DNA from: Promethearchaeota archaeon | GTDB taxonomy: Archaea; Asgardarchaeota; Thorarchaeia; Thorarchaeales; Thorarchaeaceae | Length of the DNA stretch: 64,000 nt | Assembly (NCBI GenBank): GCA_014728035.1 | Contig: WJMJ01000059.1 | Coordinates: 1-64,000, forward strand | Direction: 5' to 3' | Shown here: in pieces, positions 10,938 to 20,160 of the stretch | Layout of the letters: every line of letters begins with the position of its first letter | How positions within the stretch are numbered: the first letter of the stretch is position 1 | Made by a program: the position numbers and the translations under genes | Notes under the pieces: generated by a model | The model's database searches: none | The model's input: the letters and a program-made list of their open reading frames with translations, nothing else | Told to the model about the DNA's origin: nothing

Positions 10938-11600
10938 TTACTCGATTACAATCTGGTCTTCTATTTTGATAACGCCAGTTGCAAATTCTGCTGCATCCAT
11001 CGCAGCTCTATAAGCTGTCCAATGCGATACGGTTCCACTTAATGTAGCTTTACCTTGGTCAACTGTAACAGTTACACTGTCAGGATCAATAAGTGGATTC
11101 CTTTCCATTGCGGCTATTATATTTTCAGCAACAATCTTGTCGACAATACTCTCTGATGGAACAACTGCAATCTTGTTATCTATGAGTACCACACCAGTCA
11201 CATCAGATGCCAATTGCTCAGCTCTAAGTTTCTTCCAGTATGCATCAGTCGTCCCTTCAAGTTCTACAGTACCATTATCTACATCAATATCGATATCTGT
11301 GGAGTCAATGTATGTGTTCCAAAATAATTGTTGTTCTATTCTTGTTTTAATCTCATCATCGTCTGGTATTTCAATAATTGATGGATATTCAATATCAAGT
11401 TCGTTTTCTACTTTTGTCACATCTTGTACTGTCCAAGCATCCAAGATTGCCCTTTCTCGGGCGGTGTAGCTTGGAACCTTTCCCTTTAGCTTAACTTTTG
11501 TTCCATCAACGGCAATTTCGATGTCTGAAGCATCTACTCGATTATCCCAGAATAATTGGTCTGTTACTCGTTTCTTAATCAATTCTGCTTTATCTGTCAT
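10938..11600 (-). CDS. Triple BON-domain protein
   Basis: 220 aa made of three BON-type repeats of about 70 residues (OsmY-like). Each has the pattern I..R..(E)QLFW/ERNP...D...I.V..G.V.L.G.V, for example VDASDIEIAVDGTKVKLKG. No signal peptide or membrane helix is visible, so it is likely cytosolic, unlike periplasmic bacterial relatives. BON domains are associated with phospholipid or envelope binding. The AT-rich upstream stretch (11601-11745) is a divergent promoter region shared with the peptidase gene. Confidence 0.85.
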   Translation of the reverse strand: MTDKAELIKKRVTDQLFWDNRVDASDIEIAVDGTKVKLKGKVPSYTARERAILDAWTVQDVTKVENELDIEYPSIIEIPDDDEIKTRIEQQLFWNTYIDSTDIDIDVDNGTVELEGTTDAYWKKLRAEQLASDVTGVVLIDNKIAVVPSESIVDKIVAENIIAAMERNPLIDPDSVTVTVDQGKATLSGTVSHWTAYRAAMDAAEFATGVIKIEDQIVIE

Positions 11601-11745
11601 AATATCGAGTGATTAATCACTCAAGTAGATTATATCATTCTATATATTTAAATATATTCATATTAAGAATATATTATTGCTAAAAACAGTGCAATTTATT
11701 CTTTAATTGATAATATGATCACGGAAGAACTTATTTGCTATTCGG

Positions 11746-13860
11746 ATGTTGCATCCTGTGGTAGGATATATGACCGGGCACGATTATCCTGAAACTCGAA
11801 AAGAAGACATCGTTGAAACCATTCATGGAGTTGAAGTTAGCGATCCCTATAGATGGTTGGAAAACACAGACGACCCTGAAGTTCAAGACTGGATTAAGAA
11901 ACAGATGGAGTTCAGCAAGAAGGTCATTGAGAGTTATGGTGACCAAGAACCTATTAAAGAACGACTCCGCGAACTATCCCTCTTTGATGCAATGTCAACA
12001 AAACCAGTGGTCATCAGAAAGACTGATTCGGGTTTTCGTTTTTTCTATCTTTTTAGATACAAAGATGACCATCAGATGCGACTCTGCTACCAGGACGGGT
12101 TCGATGGTGAACGAATTACATTGGTTAATCCCATTGATATTGACCCCGATGGAACAGTTCAGATTGATTGGTTCTCACCCTCTTGGGATGGCAAGTTAGT
12201 TGCGTATGGGTATTCAGAAGGCGGGAATGAATTATCTAATCTTCGAATTATGCATGTTGGTGATATGATACATCTATCTGATACGATAGAAGGCCTCAGA
12301 CTTGCCTCAGCTGTCTGGCTTCATGATTCAAGTGGGCTATATTATGTTTACAATTCTTTCCAACCAGAATGTGCTGGCAGATTTGCTGGTAGCGTTTTCT
12401 ATCATCAGATTGGTACATCTTCTGATGTAGATATCTGTGTTTTGTCTGGGAAAGGACGCCCTTTGGAGATGGTTTCCATATCTGGATCTCCTTCCTCTAA
12501 TTTGATATGTATAAAACGACAGCGTGCAAAAGGATCTGATCTACTCGTTTCAAAATATAAGCTATTAGAATCACCCAAATTGAATCCAATTCTCTTTCAA
12601 GAAGAATCCCCGTCTCTAGTTGTTCATCTACACAATGGTATTTTGTATGTGTTGAATCACATTCGGGCGTCTTTAGGTGAAATTATAACCTATGATTTGA
12701 CGAATTGGGATGGAATGAATCCTCCTGATAGCAAAATTTTACTTGAGGAAAGAGAGTACCTTATACATGATATGATTCCATTTGGTTCTTCTGTAATTTT
12801 TGTAGAGTTGCATGATGCATCTTCTTTACTTTGTAAAATGGATATTGAAACCAAAAAAATAGATACCTTGTTGGGTCAAAATCAATTCATTCGGATTCTA
12901 AGTCTGTCTTCAATAGAACAAACCAATGTCTTCTTGTGTTGTATGAATACATTTCATAGTCCTCATGAACAACTATTGTTTCATAAGGATACGGGGTTTT
13001 CATCATTCTTTCGTCCTAATGTGCATATAGATTCAGATGATTTTGTGACTAAACAAATCTGGTTTTCTTCTAAGGATGGCACCAATATTCCTATGTTCCT
13101 AATGCATCATAAAAATCTTGATTTAACTAACTCGCATCCGACAGTAATCAGTGGTTATGGTGGATTTGGAGAGTCTCAGATGCCCGTTTACTCTCCTCTC
13201 CATATTGTTTGGAATATTTTTGGTGGAATTTTTATCGTTGTCAATCTTCGAGGTGGTGGGGAATATGGAGAACGCTGGCATAGTCAAGGCATTCGTGAAC
13301 GAAAACAAAATGTTATTGACGATTTAGTTTCCAGTGCTGAGTGGATTTCAGAGCATAGTCTGTCCAATCGAAATATGATAGGTATTAGAGGTGGAAGTAA
13401 TGGTGGATTAATAGTAGCAGCTGCGGTGATTCAAAGACCAGATCTCTTTTCATCAGTATTTTCTATGTATCCTTTAACAGATATGATTAGATTCACTATT
13501 GATGAAATAAGCCAATATTGGATTCCTGAGTATGGCAATCCTGCTAATTCTGAGGATTTCAAGGTACTAATTTCATACAGTCCTTATCATAATGTCAGTA
13601 ATTCCTCACATTATCCCTCCGCTTTATTTTTTGTTGCAGCTAATGATGCTCGTGTAAATCCAATGCATTCTCTGAAGATGATTGCAAAATTACAAAATAC
13701 TTGCCAAGGTGGCCTTGATGATAATCAAATAATTCTCTGGTGGGATGAAGAATCTGGTCATCTTGGTGGAAAGACTATGGAAGACTGGATAAACTTGTGG
13801 TCTTTAGAAATAGTATTCCATGCATCTCAGCTTGGTCTTACTATAGAAATAAAAAAATAG
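11746..13860 (+). CDS. Prolyl oligopeptidase family serine peptidase (S9A)
   Basis: 704 aa. The N-terminal SDPYRWLENTDDPEVQDW segment is typical of the family, followed by a divergent beta-propeller (about 75-430) and a C-terminal alpha/beta-hydrolase domain. Catalytic residues fit: Ser551 in GGSNGG, Asp634 in NDARVNP and His672 in SGHLGG. No signal peptide, so probably cytosolic. ATG 11770 is an alternative start. Codon use is distinctly A/T-rich, and POP genes are patchy in archaea, so it may have been acquired; this is inference. Confidence 0.9.
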   Translation: MLHPVVGYMTGHDYPETRKEDIVETIHGVEVSDPYRWLENTDDPEVQDWIKKQMEFSKKVIESYGDQEPIKERLRELSLFDAMSTKPVVIRKTDSGFRFFYLFRYKDDHQMRLCYQDGFDGERITLVNPIDIDPDGTVQIDWFSPSWDGKLVAYGYSEGGNELSNLRIMHVGDMIHLSDTIEGLRLASAVWLHDSSGLYYVYNSFQPECAGRFAGSVFYHQIGTSSDVDICVLSGKGRPLEMVSISGSPSSNLICIKRQRAKGSDLLVSKYKLLESPKLNPILFQEESPSLVVHLHNGILYVLNHIRASLGEIITYDLTNWDGMNPPDSKILLEEREYLIHDMIPFGSSVIFVELHDASSLLCKMDIETKKIDTLLGQNQFIRILSLSSIEQTNVFLCCMNTFHSPHEQLLFHKDTGFSSFFRPNVHIDSDDFVTKQIWFSSKDGTNIPMFLMHHKNLDLTNSHPTVISGYGGFGESQMPVYSPLHIVWNIFGGIFIVVNLRGGGEYGERWHSQGIRERKQNVIDDLVSSAEWISEHSLSNRNMIGIRGGSNGGLIVAAAVIQRPDLFSSVFSMYPLTDMIRFTIDEISQYWIPEYGNPANSEDFKVLISYSPYHNVSNSSHYPSALFFVAANDARVNPMHSLKMIAKLQNTCQGGLDDNQIILWWDEESGHLGGKTMEDWINLWSLEIVFHASQLGLTIEIKK

Positions 13861-14234
13861 AACGAGATACCTTCACAGGCACCTCTATTTTGTAGATATT
13901 TACCATGGGCCATCTGGTGGTGGTTTAAGTGGTGCTTTCATTGTCTTTGTTTCTCCTTTATTGAAGTTCTACCCTTTTATCTACGAACAATTGCAATATT
14001 CACAACGACTCTGTATTGTGAAAAAAAAGCGAAAAAGTAGCAAATATTCTCCAACTTTTTGAAGTATTCAAAGGTAAAAAATAGGAGGTTAAATATGGAA
14101 TGTATCGATATACTCTGTTAAGATGGACAGAAAATTTTCGGATAAGATATCTTAATTGACGCTTTTTGTCTTTCTGTTCTCTGTTAGATTTGCAAGATTG
14201 AAGAATTATGGAAGATAGAGACAATAACAATTTG
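13861..14234. other. Gene-poor stretch
   Basis: No convincing gene. There is a perfect SD (AGGAGGT near 14083) followed by ATG 14095, but the frame stops after eight codons. Another frame from 13900 reads GPSGGGLSGAFIVF without a start. These could be remnants of a decayed gene. Confidence 0.4.
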
Positions 14235-14320
14235 TGGCGCTGAGGGAGGGATTTGAACCCTCGCGTGCTTCGCACACTAACTTAGCAGGCTAGCTCCCTG
14301 CCAGACTAGGAGACCTCAGC
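14235..14320 (-). tRNA. tRNA-Ser (GCU), CCA encoded
   Basis: Minus-strand cloverleaf: acceptor GCTGAGG/CCTCAGC, D-stem TCC/GGA, anticodon stem CTAGC/GTTAG with loop CTGCTAA (anticodon GCU), a long variable arm typical of class II tRNA, T-arm AGGGTTCAAATCCCT and discriminator G. CCA is encoded at 14235-14237. No intron. A TTTATAAA box at about 14338-14345 lies about 20 bp upstream. Confidence 0.95.
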
Positions 14321-14336
14321 GTATCTACCCATTACA

Positions 14337-14346
14337 TTTTATAAAT
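14337..14346 (-). promoter_or_regulatory. TATA box of tRNA-Ser
   Basis: TTTATAAA core, nearly palindromic, about 20 bp upstream of the tRNA 5' end on the minus strand. Confidence 0.5.
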
Positions 14347-14404
14347 TGTTGTGGGCGAATTTGTTGAGTGAAGTGTTATCTCTTAAACCTTATTCTCATT
14401 ACAG

Positions 14405-14735
14405 AAAAAGAGCCAAGAAGTGCAGCGGCTCCCTTTGTATTGAATGTCCCTTCCGCGCTTGGTTTACATGTGCTTCACTCAAAGCAGCTACCCCTGAGGC
14501 TCCACAACCTAATCTTAGGGCTGTTCTCTCCCGAGCCTGACCCTTTTCGACAATCTAAATCGCTCATCACAGACCTACGAATGTGACTGCGATCGAAGCA
14601 GACTTCAGGGACTACTTGTCAACGTTTAGCGACAAAGCCTAACGAGGTTAGGTTTCATCCGCCACCGGGTTACTGGCGCCACTATTGCCTTGTGGTTGAA
14701 GCCGCGGCAAACGGCCCGCCCTGCCCGCTGCAGTT
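14405..14735 (-). ncRNA. Structured ncRNA candidate (RNase P RNA or SRP RNA class)
   Basis: A 450-base stretch between aIF5B and tRNA-Ser has no gene but is unusually GC-rich. Read on the minus strand, its ends pair perfectly (14725-14732 with 14421-14428, 8 bp). A T-run follows (complement of 14405-14409). Inside are a CCAC/GTGG hairpin (14679-14695), a CGCCA/TGGCG hairpin with GUAAC in its loop (14660-14678), and a long irregular hairpin (about 14541-14615). A GUAAACC segment (about 14461-14467) is also present. GUAAC and GUAAAC elements and hairpin order suggest RNase P RNA. However, its universally conserved 5' and 3' core boxes are not recognisable, so SRP RNA or a new RNA is possible. 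Confidence 0.5.
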
Positions 14736-14783
14736 GGAAGATTTCTGTAGAACGCCTAAAAACATTGTGAATTGTTCAAAGGT

Positions 14784-16580
14784 CTAGACAAAAGCTCCAG
14801 CTGCACGTTTTACCTGAATTATCTCTTTCAGAACTTCGCGCTCTGAAGGCGAGATGTCTTCGAAGAAGTTCTTTCTAATCGCATGAACATGAGAGTCGGG
14901 CATATCAACATAGAGGACTTCATCTTCTTTGATTTGTCTGCCGATAGTCGGGCCTCGGATAGAAACAGCTACTTCCATTCCATCAGTTGCTTCATTGATG
15001 TTCACGCTTCTATCTTGTATCTGAAGAATCATACCAACCCTTTTTCCATCTGCGTTGATGAGGCCTACCTTGGGTTCAATCCTGCCACTTACACGGACAC
15101 CTGCGATAGCAGGATTCTTGTGACGAAAGACATAATCTGGAATTAGTTCAATTTTTCCTGGTCTAATAATCGTTCCAAGGGATTCAGCTTTTGCTTGCTC
15201 TCTTTTGACAATCTGCCATGCATTGTATTCATCATAAAGACGATAGATGACCTCGCTACGAAAGACTTCCACCCCATATTCAGCTGCAAGGTCTTCAATA
15301 TCTGGAGCGAATTTCACATTGAATGCGAGTATTACTGCATTAATTGGATCTGTATCACCAGCTGCAAAAGCCTCCAAGACATCACGTTTTACAATAGGCC
15401 CAACATCTGCAACACGAACAGGAACTTTTCTATCTTGGAGAAAAGTGGTTACGGCTTCCAATGATCCTAATGTATCTGCTTTGACTACAATTCCCGCGGA
15501 GTCATGATGAATCCTGATCGAACTTACTTCATCACGCACCTTTTTGCGGACCTCTTCAAGATTCTCCGGATTCGATACCGCATACACTGGAGCACCAGCC
15601 ACAGCTCCTGTTATATCGGGGGCTACAATCTTCACACCCGCAGCTGCATGTACTTCAGAAACTGGATTGAATTTCTCCTTTGGATCTCGAATCTCATCCA
15701 ACTCTTTGGGTTGTAGAAGCGTACGTATTTTCGCGACGATTTCCCCTTCCAGCCCTCCTACAACAATCGTATCTGTTTTCTTGAGAGTTCCTTCATAGAT
15801 TATTGTGTCTAATGTAAGTCCCAATCCGGTTTCCTCCCGTACTTCTAGAATAGCACCTCGGGCAGGACCACTGACCACTCGCAATCGGTCTTTCATAAAT
15901 TGCTGAGTGAGACCTGAAAGGACCATAAGGAGCTCCGGAATCCCCTCCCCTGTCATAGCACTTGTTGGCACAATAGCTACTGTGTTTTTGAAATTTCTAA
16001 CTCGGTCAAATCTCTCTGAATTCAGATTATTTGCAGAGAGTGCTCCAACTATCTCGTATATCCGCCTATCAATCTCTGCTTGTACAGATTTGCTCTGTGC
16101 TTTTATCGCCTGGACCAATGGCATTCCGGGTTTCTCTTTCCAGCCTGGTACTTTATCCAGCTTGTTTGCTACCACTAGGAATGGTGTTTTACCAGATTGA
16201 AGAATCTTTAATGACTCATATGTTTGAGTTAGAGCCCCCTCGTTAATATCTATCACCAGAATTGCAATATCTGCAATAGCTCCACCACGTCTTCTCAGGT
16301 TTAGATATGCTTCATGACCTGGTGTATCTATGAATAATAGGCCATCAATTGTCAATTCGGTCTTGACGGCCTTCAGCAGGTCTCCACATATCTCAAGAAT
16401 GGTCGCAGTTGGAAAAAATGAAGCTCCAATATGCTGTGTGATCCCTGCTGCTTCTCGAACTTGTACTCCAGTACCTCGCATTTTATCTAACAAAGATGTC
16501 TTTCCATGATCAATATGACCTAATACTGTGACGATTGGAGATCGAAGCTTTGCCTTTTTCCCTGATGAAGACTCTGACAT
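14784..16580 (-). CDS. infB: Translation initiation factor aIF5B (IF2-like)
   Basis: 598 aa GTPase for subunit joining. G1 is GHIDHGKTS, G3 DTPGHEAY and G4 NKLD. Domains II-IV follow, ending in the conserved PGKIELIPDYVFRHKNPAI region and a C-terminal helix. There is no long N-terminal extension (unlike eukaryotic eIF5B) and no intein, which some archaeal relatives carry. Transcribed toward the ncRNA and tRNA-Ser. Confidence 0.96.
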   Translation of the reverse strand: MSESSSGKKAKLRSPIVTVLGHIDHGKTSLLDKMRGTGVQVREAAGITQHIGASFFPTATILEICGDLLKAVKTELTIDGLLFIDTPGHEAYLNLRRRGGAIADIAILVIDINEGALTQTYESLKILQSGKTPFLVVANKLDKVPGWKEKPGMPLVQAIKAQSKSVQAEIDRRIYEIVGALSANNLNSERFDRVRNFKNTVAIVPTSAMTGEGIPELLMVLSGLTQQFMKDRLRVVSGPARGAILEVREETGLGLTLDTIIYEGTLKKTDTIVVGGLEGEIVAKIRTLLQPKELDEIRDPKEKFNPVSEVHAAAGVKIVAPDITGAVAGAPVYAVSNPENLEEVRKKVRDEVSSIRIHHDSAGIVVKADTLGSLEAVTTFLQDRKVPVRVADVGPIVKRDVLEAFAAGDTDPINAVILAFNVKFAPDIEDLAAEYGVEVFRSEVIYRLYDEYNAWQIVKREQAKAESLGTIIRPGKIELIPDYVFRHKNPAIAGVRVSGRIEPKVGLINADGKRVGMILQIQDRSVNINEATDGMEVAVSIRGPTIGRQIKEDEVLYVDMPDSHVHAIRKNFFEDISPSEREVLKEIIQVKRAAGAFV

Positions 16581-16749
16581 TTTGACACCCCATAAACAGA
16601 CTGGATTCCGACTTTGGAAAATATCTTATGAAATTGTCGTTTAGACAACGAATCATGGTCTATGTCACAAATCTAAAATAACTAGTCTATTCGATTTGGA
16701 CATAGAACGGATATGACATTTCAGTGTATCCGAACAATTGGTGAGATAA

Positions 16750-17415
16750 TTGGAGAAATCCTTTGTTATACTAAAACCGGATGGGACTTGTAGAAGAACA
16801 GTGAGTGCAATAGTATTGAAGGCACTTATAGATATGGGATATTCAGTAAAAGCATTTCAAGAAATACAAGTTTCCAAAGCACTTGCGGAACAACATTATG
16901 GGGTTCACAAAGAAAAACCATTCTTTCCATGGCTTGTTCAGTTCATTACTGCTTCACCAGTATTGGCAATAATCTTTGAAGGCCCTAATGTCATTCAGGG
17001 AATCCGAAACGCTTTGGGTGCAACATTCGTTCAGAAAGCTTCAGATGAATCTCTTCGTGGAAGATATGGTATTTGGGCCGGAATCAATCTTGCTCATGCT
17101 TCTGATGGCATTGAGACTGCAACTCAAGAAACCGACCTTTGGACTGGTCAGAGTGACCTAGCTATATCTGAAGACGCAAAAGAACGTGCCAGTCAGTATG
17201 TTGATAGATACATAGGCGGTGCTATTGATTACACTATGGAGATTCGCAATGTTGTGCGTGGAGCTATCAAGGCTCATGATACTTCTGACGATGTCATGAA
17301 GCAACTAATCGACTTACTAGGGAAAGATGCTTCGGGAATCGATCAGAAATCTATTCAGAACCTGGCAGAAGCTATCTTTGCGTTTATTGAAGAAGAAGTA
17401 GAAAAATCAGATTAG
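16750..17415 (+). CDS. ndk: Nucleoside diphosphate kinase with C-terminal extension
   Basis: 221 aa; usual NDKs are about 150. TTG 16750 is preceded by GGTGAG. The N-terminal 140 residues match the family (FVILKPDG start, GP region, catalytic His116 in NLAHASD, where NxxHGSD is usual). The remaining ~75 residues form a predicted helical tail ending in an acidic EEEVEKSD and match nothing I recognise. In archaea ndk often neighbours eL24/eS28/eL8, which are encoded convergently here. Confidence 0.9.
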   Translation: MEKSFVILKPDGTCRRTVSAIVLKALIDMGYSVKAFQEIQVSKALAEQHYGVHKEKPFFPWLVQFITASPVLAIIFEGPNVIQGIRNALGATFVQKASDESLRGRYGIWAGINLAHASDGIETATQETDLWTGQSDLAISEDAKERASQYVDRYIGGAIDYTMEIRNVVRGAIKAHDTSDDVMKQLIDLLGKDASGIDQKSIQNLAEAIFAFIEEEVEKSD

Positions 17416-17426
17416 TTATCAATTGC

Positions 17427-17449
17427 AGAGGGGAGTTATTTTCCCCTCT
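17427..17449. terminator. Bidirectional terminator between ndk and rpl24e
   Basis: Inverted repeat of 8 bp (17427-17434 with 17442-17449) with T/A-rich loop, lying between convergent genes. Confidence 0.6.
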
Positions 17450-17462
17450 ACTGTTGAAATTT

Positions 17463-17660
17463 CTAGCGGGCTTTTCCGCCTTTCTCAAATCCTTTGGTCC
17501 ACTTTGTGTCACGAGGACGCATCTTTTTGTCAATTCTAGACTTTTTGCATTTGTTTGAACAGAACCATAGAACTGATCCGTCTTTCGTCTGAACATATGC
17601 TAAACCAGTACCTGGCTCAATATCCTTTCCACAGAATGTGCATCTCTGGGTGCCAACCAT
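17463..17660 (-). CDS. rpl24e: Ribosomal protein eL24
   Basis: 65 aa zinc-binding large-subunit protein. CTFCGKDIEPGTG and CSNKCKKS supply the four cysteines. Basic C-terminus. It is the last gene of the rpl7ae-rps28e-rpl24e operon, 4 nt after rps28e. Confidence 0.94.
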   Translation of the reverse strand: MVGTQRCTFCGKDIEPGTGLAYVQTKDGSVLWFCSNKCKKSRIDKKMRPRDTKWTKGFEKGGKAR

Positions 17661-17664
17661 ATGT

Positions 17665-17883
17665 CTAACGCCTCCTCATCTTTCTGGCTTCTCGTTCAGT
17701 TTCTCTAAGTATGAGAATATCTCCGAGTCTGACAGGGCCCTTTACATTTCTCGTAAGAACTCGACCCTTATCCCTTCCATCAAGAATCTTGACTCGTACT
17801 TGTGTAATCTCTCCAGTAACACCTGTACGTCCAAGAAGCTGAATCACCTCTGCAGGAATGGCTGGGCTGTCTTCTTTGCTCAT
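17665..17883 (-). CDS. rps28e: Ribosomal protein eS28
   Basis: 72 aa OB-fold protein of the small subunit. The conserved [20 protein letters not shown] and [13 protein letters not shown] blocks and the [10 protein letters not shown] tail are intact. It lies between rpl7ae and rpl24e in the standard archaeal order. Confidence 0.95.
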   Translation of the reverse strand: MSKEDSPAIPAEVIQLLGRTGVTGEITQVRVKILDGRDKGRVLTRNVKGPVRLGDILILRETEREARKMRRR

Positions 17884-17905
17884 TTTTCACCATCACCTAG
17901 AGAAT

Positions 17906-18277
17906 CTATTTTCGGATTGCTGCTATTTTTTCAACAACATCGCTTACTACATTCTTGCCCTTACCCTCGACCACAATTGCGACAGCTGCTGTGGGTCGTT
18001 CGATACCTGCTGCTGCGCCTAAGTCTTTCTTACTTGGGACAAATATGTAAGGAGCTTTTTTATCATCACAAAGACCTGGAATAAACATGACTATCTCTAC
18101 GGGGTCAACATCTTCCGCAACGAGTACGAGTTTGGCAATTCCTCTCTCAATGCTTTTTGTGACCTCATTAATTCCTTTCTTAATTCTTCCAGTATCTTTG
18201 GCCATTTCTAGAGATTCCAGAGCCTTCTTCTGAAGTTCCTCTGTTGCTTCCCATTCTACAAAACTTGGTTTTGGCAT
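17906..18277 (-). CDS. rpl7ae: Ribosomal protein L7Ae/eL8 (K-turn binder)
   Basis: 123 aa. Ribosomal protein and shared subunit of box C/D, H/ACA and RNase P particles, binding kink-turns. The signature region RGIAKLVLVAEDVDPVEIV is intact, with GAAAGIERPTAAVAIV near the C-terminus. First gene of the operon with rps28e and rpl24e. Confidence 0.96.
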   Translation of the reverse strand: MPKPSFVEWEATEELQKKALESLEMAKDTGRIKKGINEVTKSIERGIAKLVLVAEDVDPVEIVMFIPGLCDDKKAPYIFVPSKKDLGAAAGIERPTAAVAIVVEGKGKNVVSDVVEKIAAIRK

Positions 18278-18383
18278 ATGTTAATACCTCTGTTTTCACT
18301 TCATTGGTAATGAAATTAAACTGCTCCATGAGCATGTTCTGGTCGCCGTGCTTCCAGTTTCTTTTAAAACTGTCGAAGTGTAT

Positions 18384-19415
18384 TCAATAGTTGAGCTCTT
18401 GGCATGCCTTAATAATATCAGTATCATCCACGTTTAAATGTTCGAGAACTGAATATCGTTTGCGCTTTCCCATTATTCTTAGAGCGTGGTGTATATCATC
18501 CAAAAACTGCTCACGTGTCAATTTCATATCCTCGAAAGTGAGTGGCATATCTCGATCTCTCATATATTCTTGAATATCAATAGGCCTGTGTTTAGTGTAA
18601 TCAACTTGCTTCAAAAAATGAACACATAATGGTGTGGCAAATGCCACTTGAATACCATGGAGGTTTTGATTGCGCCTATCCATCGCATGAGATATTGCAT
18701 GTTCTGTTCCAGAACAGGGTCTTGAGCTTTGAGCCAGATTCATTGCTTTTCCTGAATCTATCTCAGCTTGAATCAATGATTCTAGATCATCATTTCTCAG
18801 AACTGATTGAAGAGCAGACTCAACGAGATTGTATACTTCTTCAAGGAATTCTTCATCATTGTGGTCATGAGCAAGTTTCCATTCAGCTAAACTTGAGACC
18901 TTACATATAATGTCACCAGTGCCTGCTTTCCTCAGTATTGTTGGTGCTTGTTCAATTATATCAATATCTGCAATCACTGCAATTGGACTTTTACATTTCT
19001 TTGAATATCTATACCCATTTTGAATGACCGATGCAACATCACTCGCTATACCATCATGTGATGCGGCTGTTGGAACTGAAACCCAGTCGATGCTATACTC
19101 GCGTGCAAGTAACTTTGCGGTATCAATACTTCTTCCCCCTCCAAATCCAATAATTATATCCGCTTGTTTTGGGATTTCTTCTTGTGAATTGTTTGGCGCC
19201 ATTATCCATGCTGGACATGTACCAGTTGAATCCTCCAGATACTGTTGATATTTTGTATATATTAACTCATCACTGACACAGACTGGATTTGTGTAATCTC
19301 CTAGAATATCACATAGTCGACTTAGTGCTCCTCTCTCGATAATGACTATGCGAGGATCTGTGTCTGACATCTTTTTGGGCTCTCGCTTGATTTCTTGAAG
19401 CTCCTTGTTAAGCAT
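18384..19415 (-). CDS. egsA: sn-glycerol-1-phosphate dehydrogenase
   Basis: 343 aa; makes the glycerol-1-phosphate backbone of archaeal ether lipids from DHAP. The NAD(P)-binding GFGGGRSIDTAKLLA, the substrate/metal-binding SVPTAASHDGIASDVAS, and the metal ligands in SRPCSGTEHAISHAMD are visible. The start at 19415 or Met16 cannot be decided. With CarS elsewhere in the window it supports archaeal membrane chemistry. Confidence 0.95.
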   Translation of the reverse strand: MLNKELQEIKREPKKMSDTDPRIVIIERGALSRLCDILGDYTNPVCVSDELIYTKYQQYLEDSTGTCPAWIMAPNNSQEEIPKQADIIIGFGGGRSIDTAKLLAREYSIDWVSVPTAASHDGIASDVASVIQNGYRYSKKCKSPIAVIADIDIIEQAPTILRKAGTGDIICKVSSLAEWKLAHDHNDEEFLEEVYNLVESALQSVLRNDDLESLIQAEIDSGKAMNLAQSSRPCSGTEHAISHAMDRRNQNLHGIQVAFATPLCVHFLKQVDYTKHRPIDIQEYMRDRDMPLTFEDMKLTREQFLDDIHHALRIMGKRKRYSVLEHLNVDDTDIIKACQELNY

Positions 19416-19523
19416 TACTAACTAACGAGTTTTTATCTCGTTGCAATTGATATTCTCGTATATGTATAGCGTGTATTTCGCTCATAATACACTAGATGAT
19501 ATGTGAGTTTTGCTGGACATGTA

Positions 19524-20036
19524 ATGGAGTCAAATACCATGTCACAATATGTCAAGGTTGCCCTCATGGGGGCTGGATATGCTGGAAAATCTACTATAAT
19601 CAAGTTACTGACTGATAAAGCTACCAAATTGGAAACTAATTATCGCCCTACAGCAGGAATGGACTGTGGAACTATCACACTTGATGACACTACAAAAGTC
19701 ACACTCGTTGAGATGGGTGGACAGAACCATTTTGAGTTCATGTGGCCTGACTTGTTAAAGGGTAGCACGATGGTGGTCATTGTGACTGAAAGCACTCCAA
19801 AGGCTGTATTGAAAACGAGGCAGATTTTGGAAAAATACCGTCAGCAATTAGATGGCATGCAAGTCATTGCCATTGCTAACAAGCAGGATTTAGCTGGTTC
19901 GATGAAACCGGAGTCAGTTCAAGATTTATTGGGTATTCCCACATATGGAATGGTTGCCATTGATCCAAAACAACGAATCACAGGTTACAAACTCATTCTT
20001 AACGGTCTCAGAGATATGGTTCAAGTAGCCGCTTAG
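19524..20036 (+). CDS. Arf-like small GTPase
   Basis: 170 aa from ATG 19524 (GTG 19503 and ATG 19539 are alternatives). G1 is GAGYAGKST. A threonine-containing switch I (NYRPTAGMDCG) is followed by G3 VEMGGQNHF with the Arf-style GGQ, and G4 NKQD. There is no N-terminal myristoylation glycine or amphipathic helix and no C-terminal prenylation cysteine, so it should be soluble or recruited by partners. Such Ras-superfamily proteins are abundant in Asgard archaea. A hairpin terminator follows. No adjacent GAP, GEF, roadblock or longin gene is visible. Confidence 0.88.
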   Translation: MESNTMSQYVKVALMGAGYAGKSTIIKLLTDKATKLETNYRPTAGMDCGTITLDDTTKVTLVEMGGQNHFEFMWPDLLKGSTMVVIVTESTPKAVLKTRQILEKYRQQLDGMQVIAIANKQDLAGSMKPESVQDLLGIPTYGMVAIDPKQRITGYKLILNGLRDMVQVAA

Positions 20037-20133
20037 AAACTCAATTTATTTCTATGAGGTATGAATCACATCTTGATACTAAGGCATCATAGAATGTGAT
20101 TTCCTTATGTGACACGGAAAATTCTCCAAGTAA

Positions 20134-20160
20134 ATGGGCCATGAGCCCATATTCATTTTT
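20134..20160 (+). terminator. Terminator after Arf-like GTPase
   Basis: ATGGGC-CATGA-GCCCAT hairpin (20134-20150) followed by a T-run (20156-20160). An additional inverted repeat AATCACAT/ATGTGATT lies about 60 bp upstream. Confidence 0.55.

Noticed and set aside
14095..14121. ATG with perfect SD
   Set aside because: The frame closes after eight codons, so no protein can be supported. It is kept only as a note on possible gene decay.
14000..14275. 91-codon ORF on the minus strand
   Set aside because: It runs through most of the tRNA-Ser gene, has no SD and no protein-like composition.
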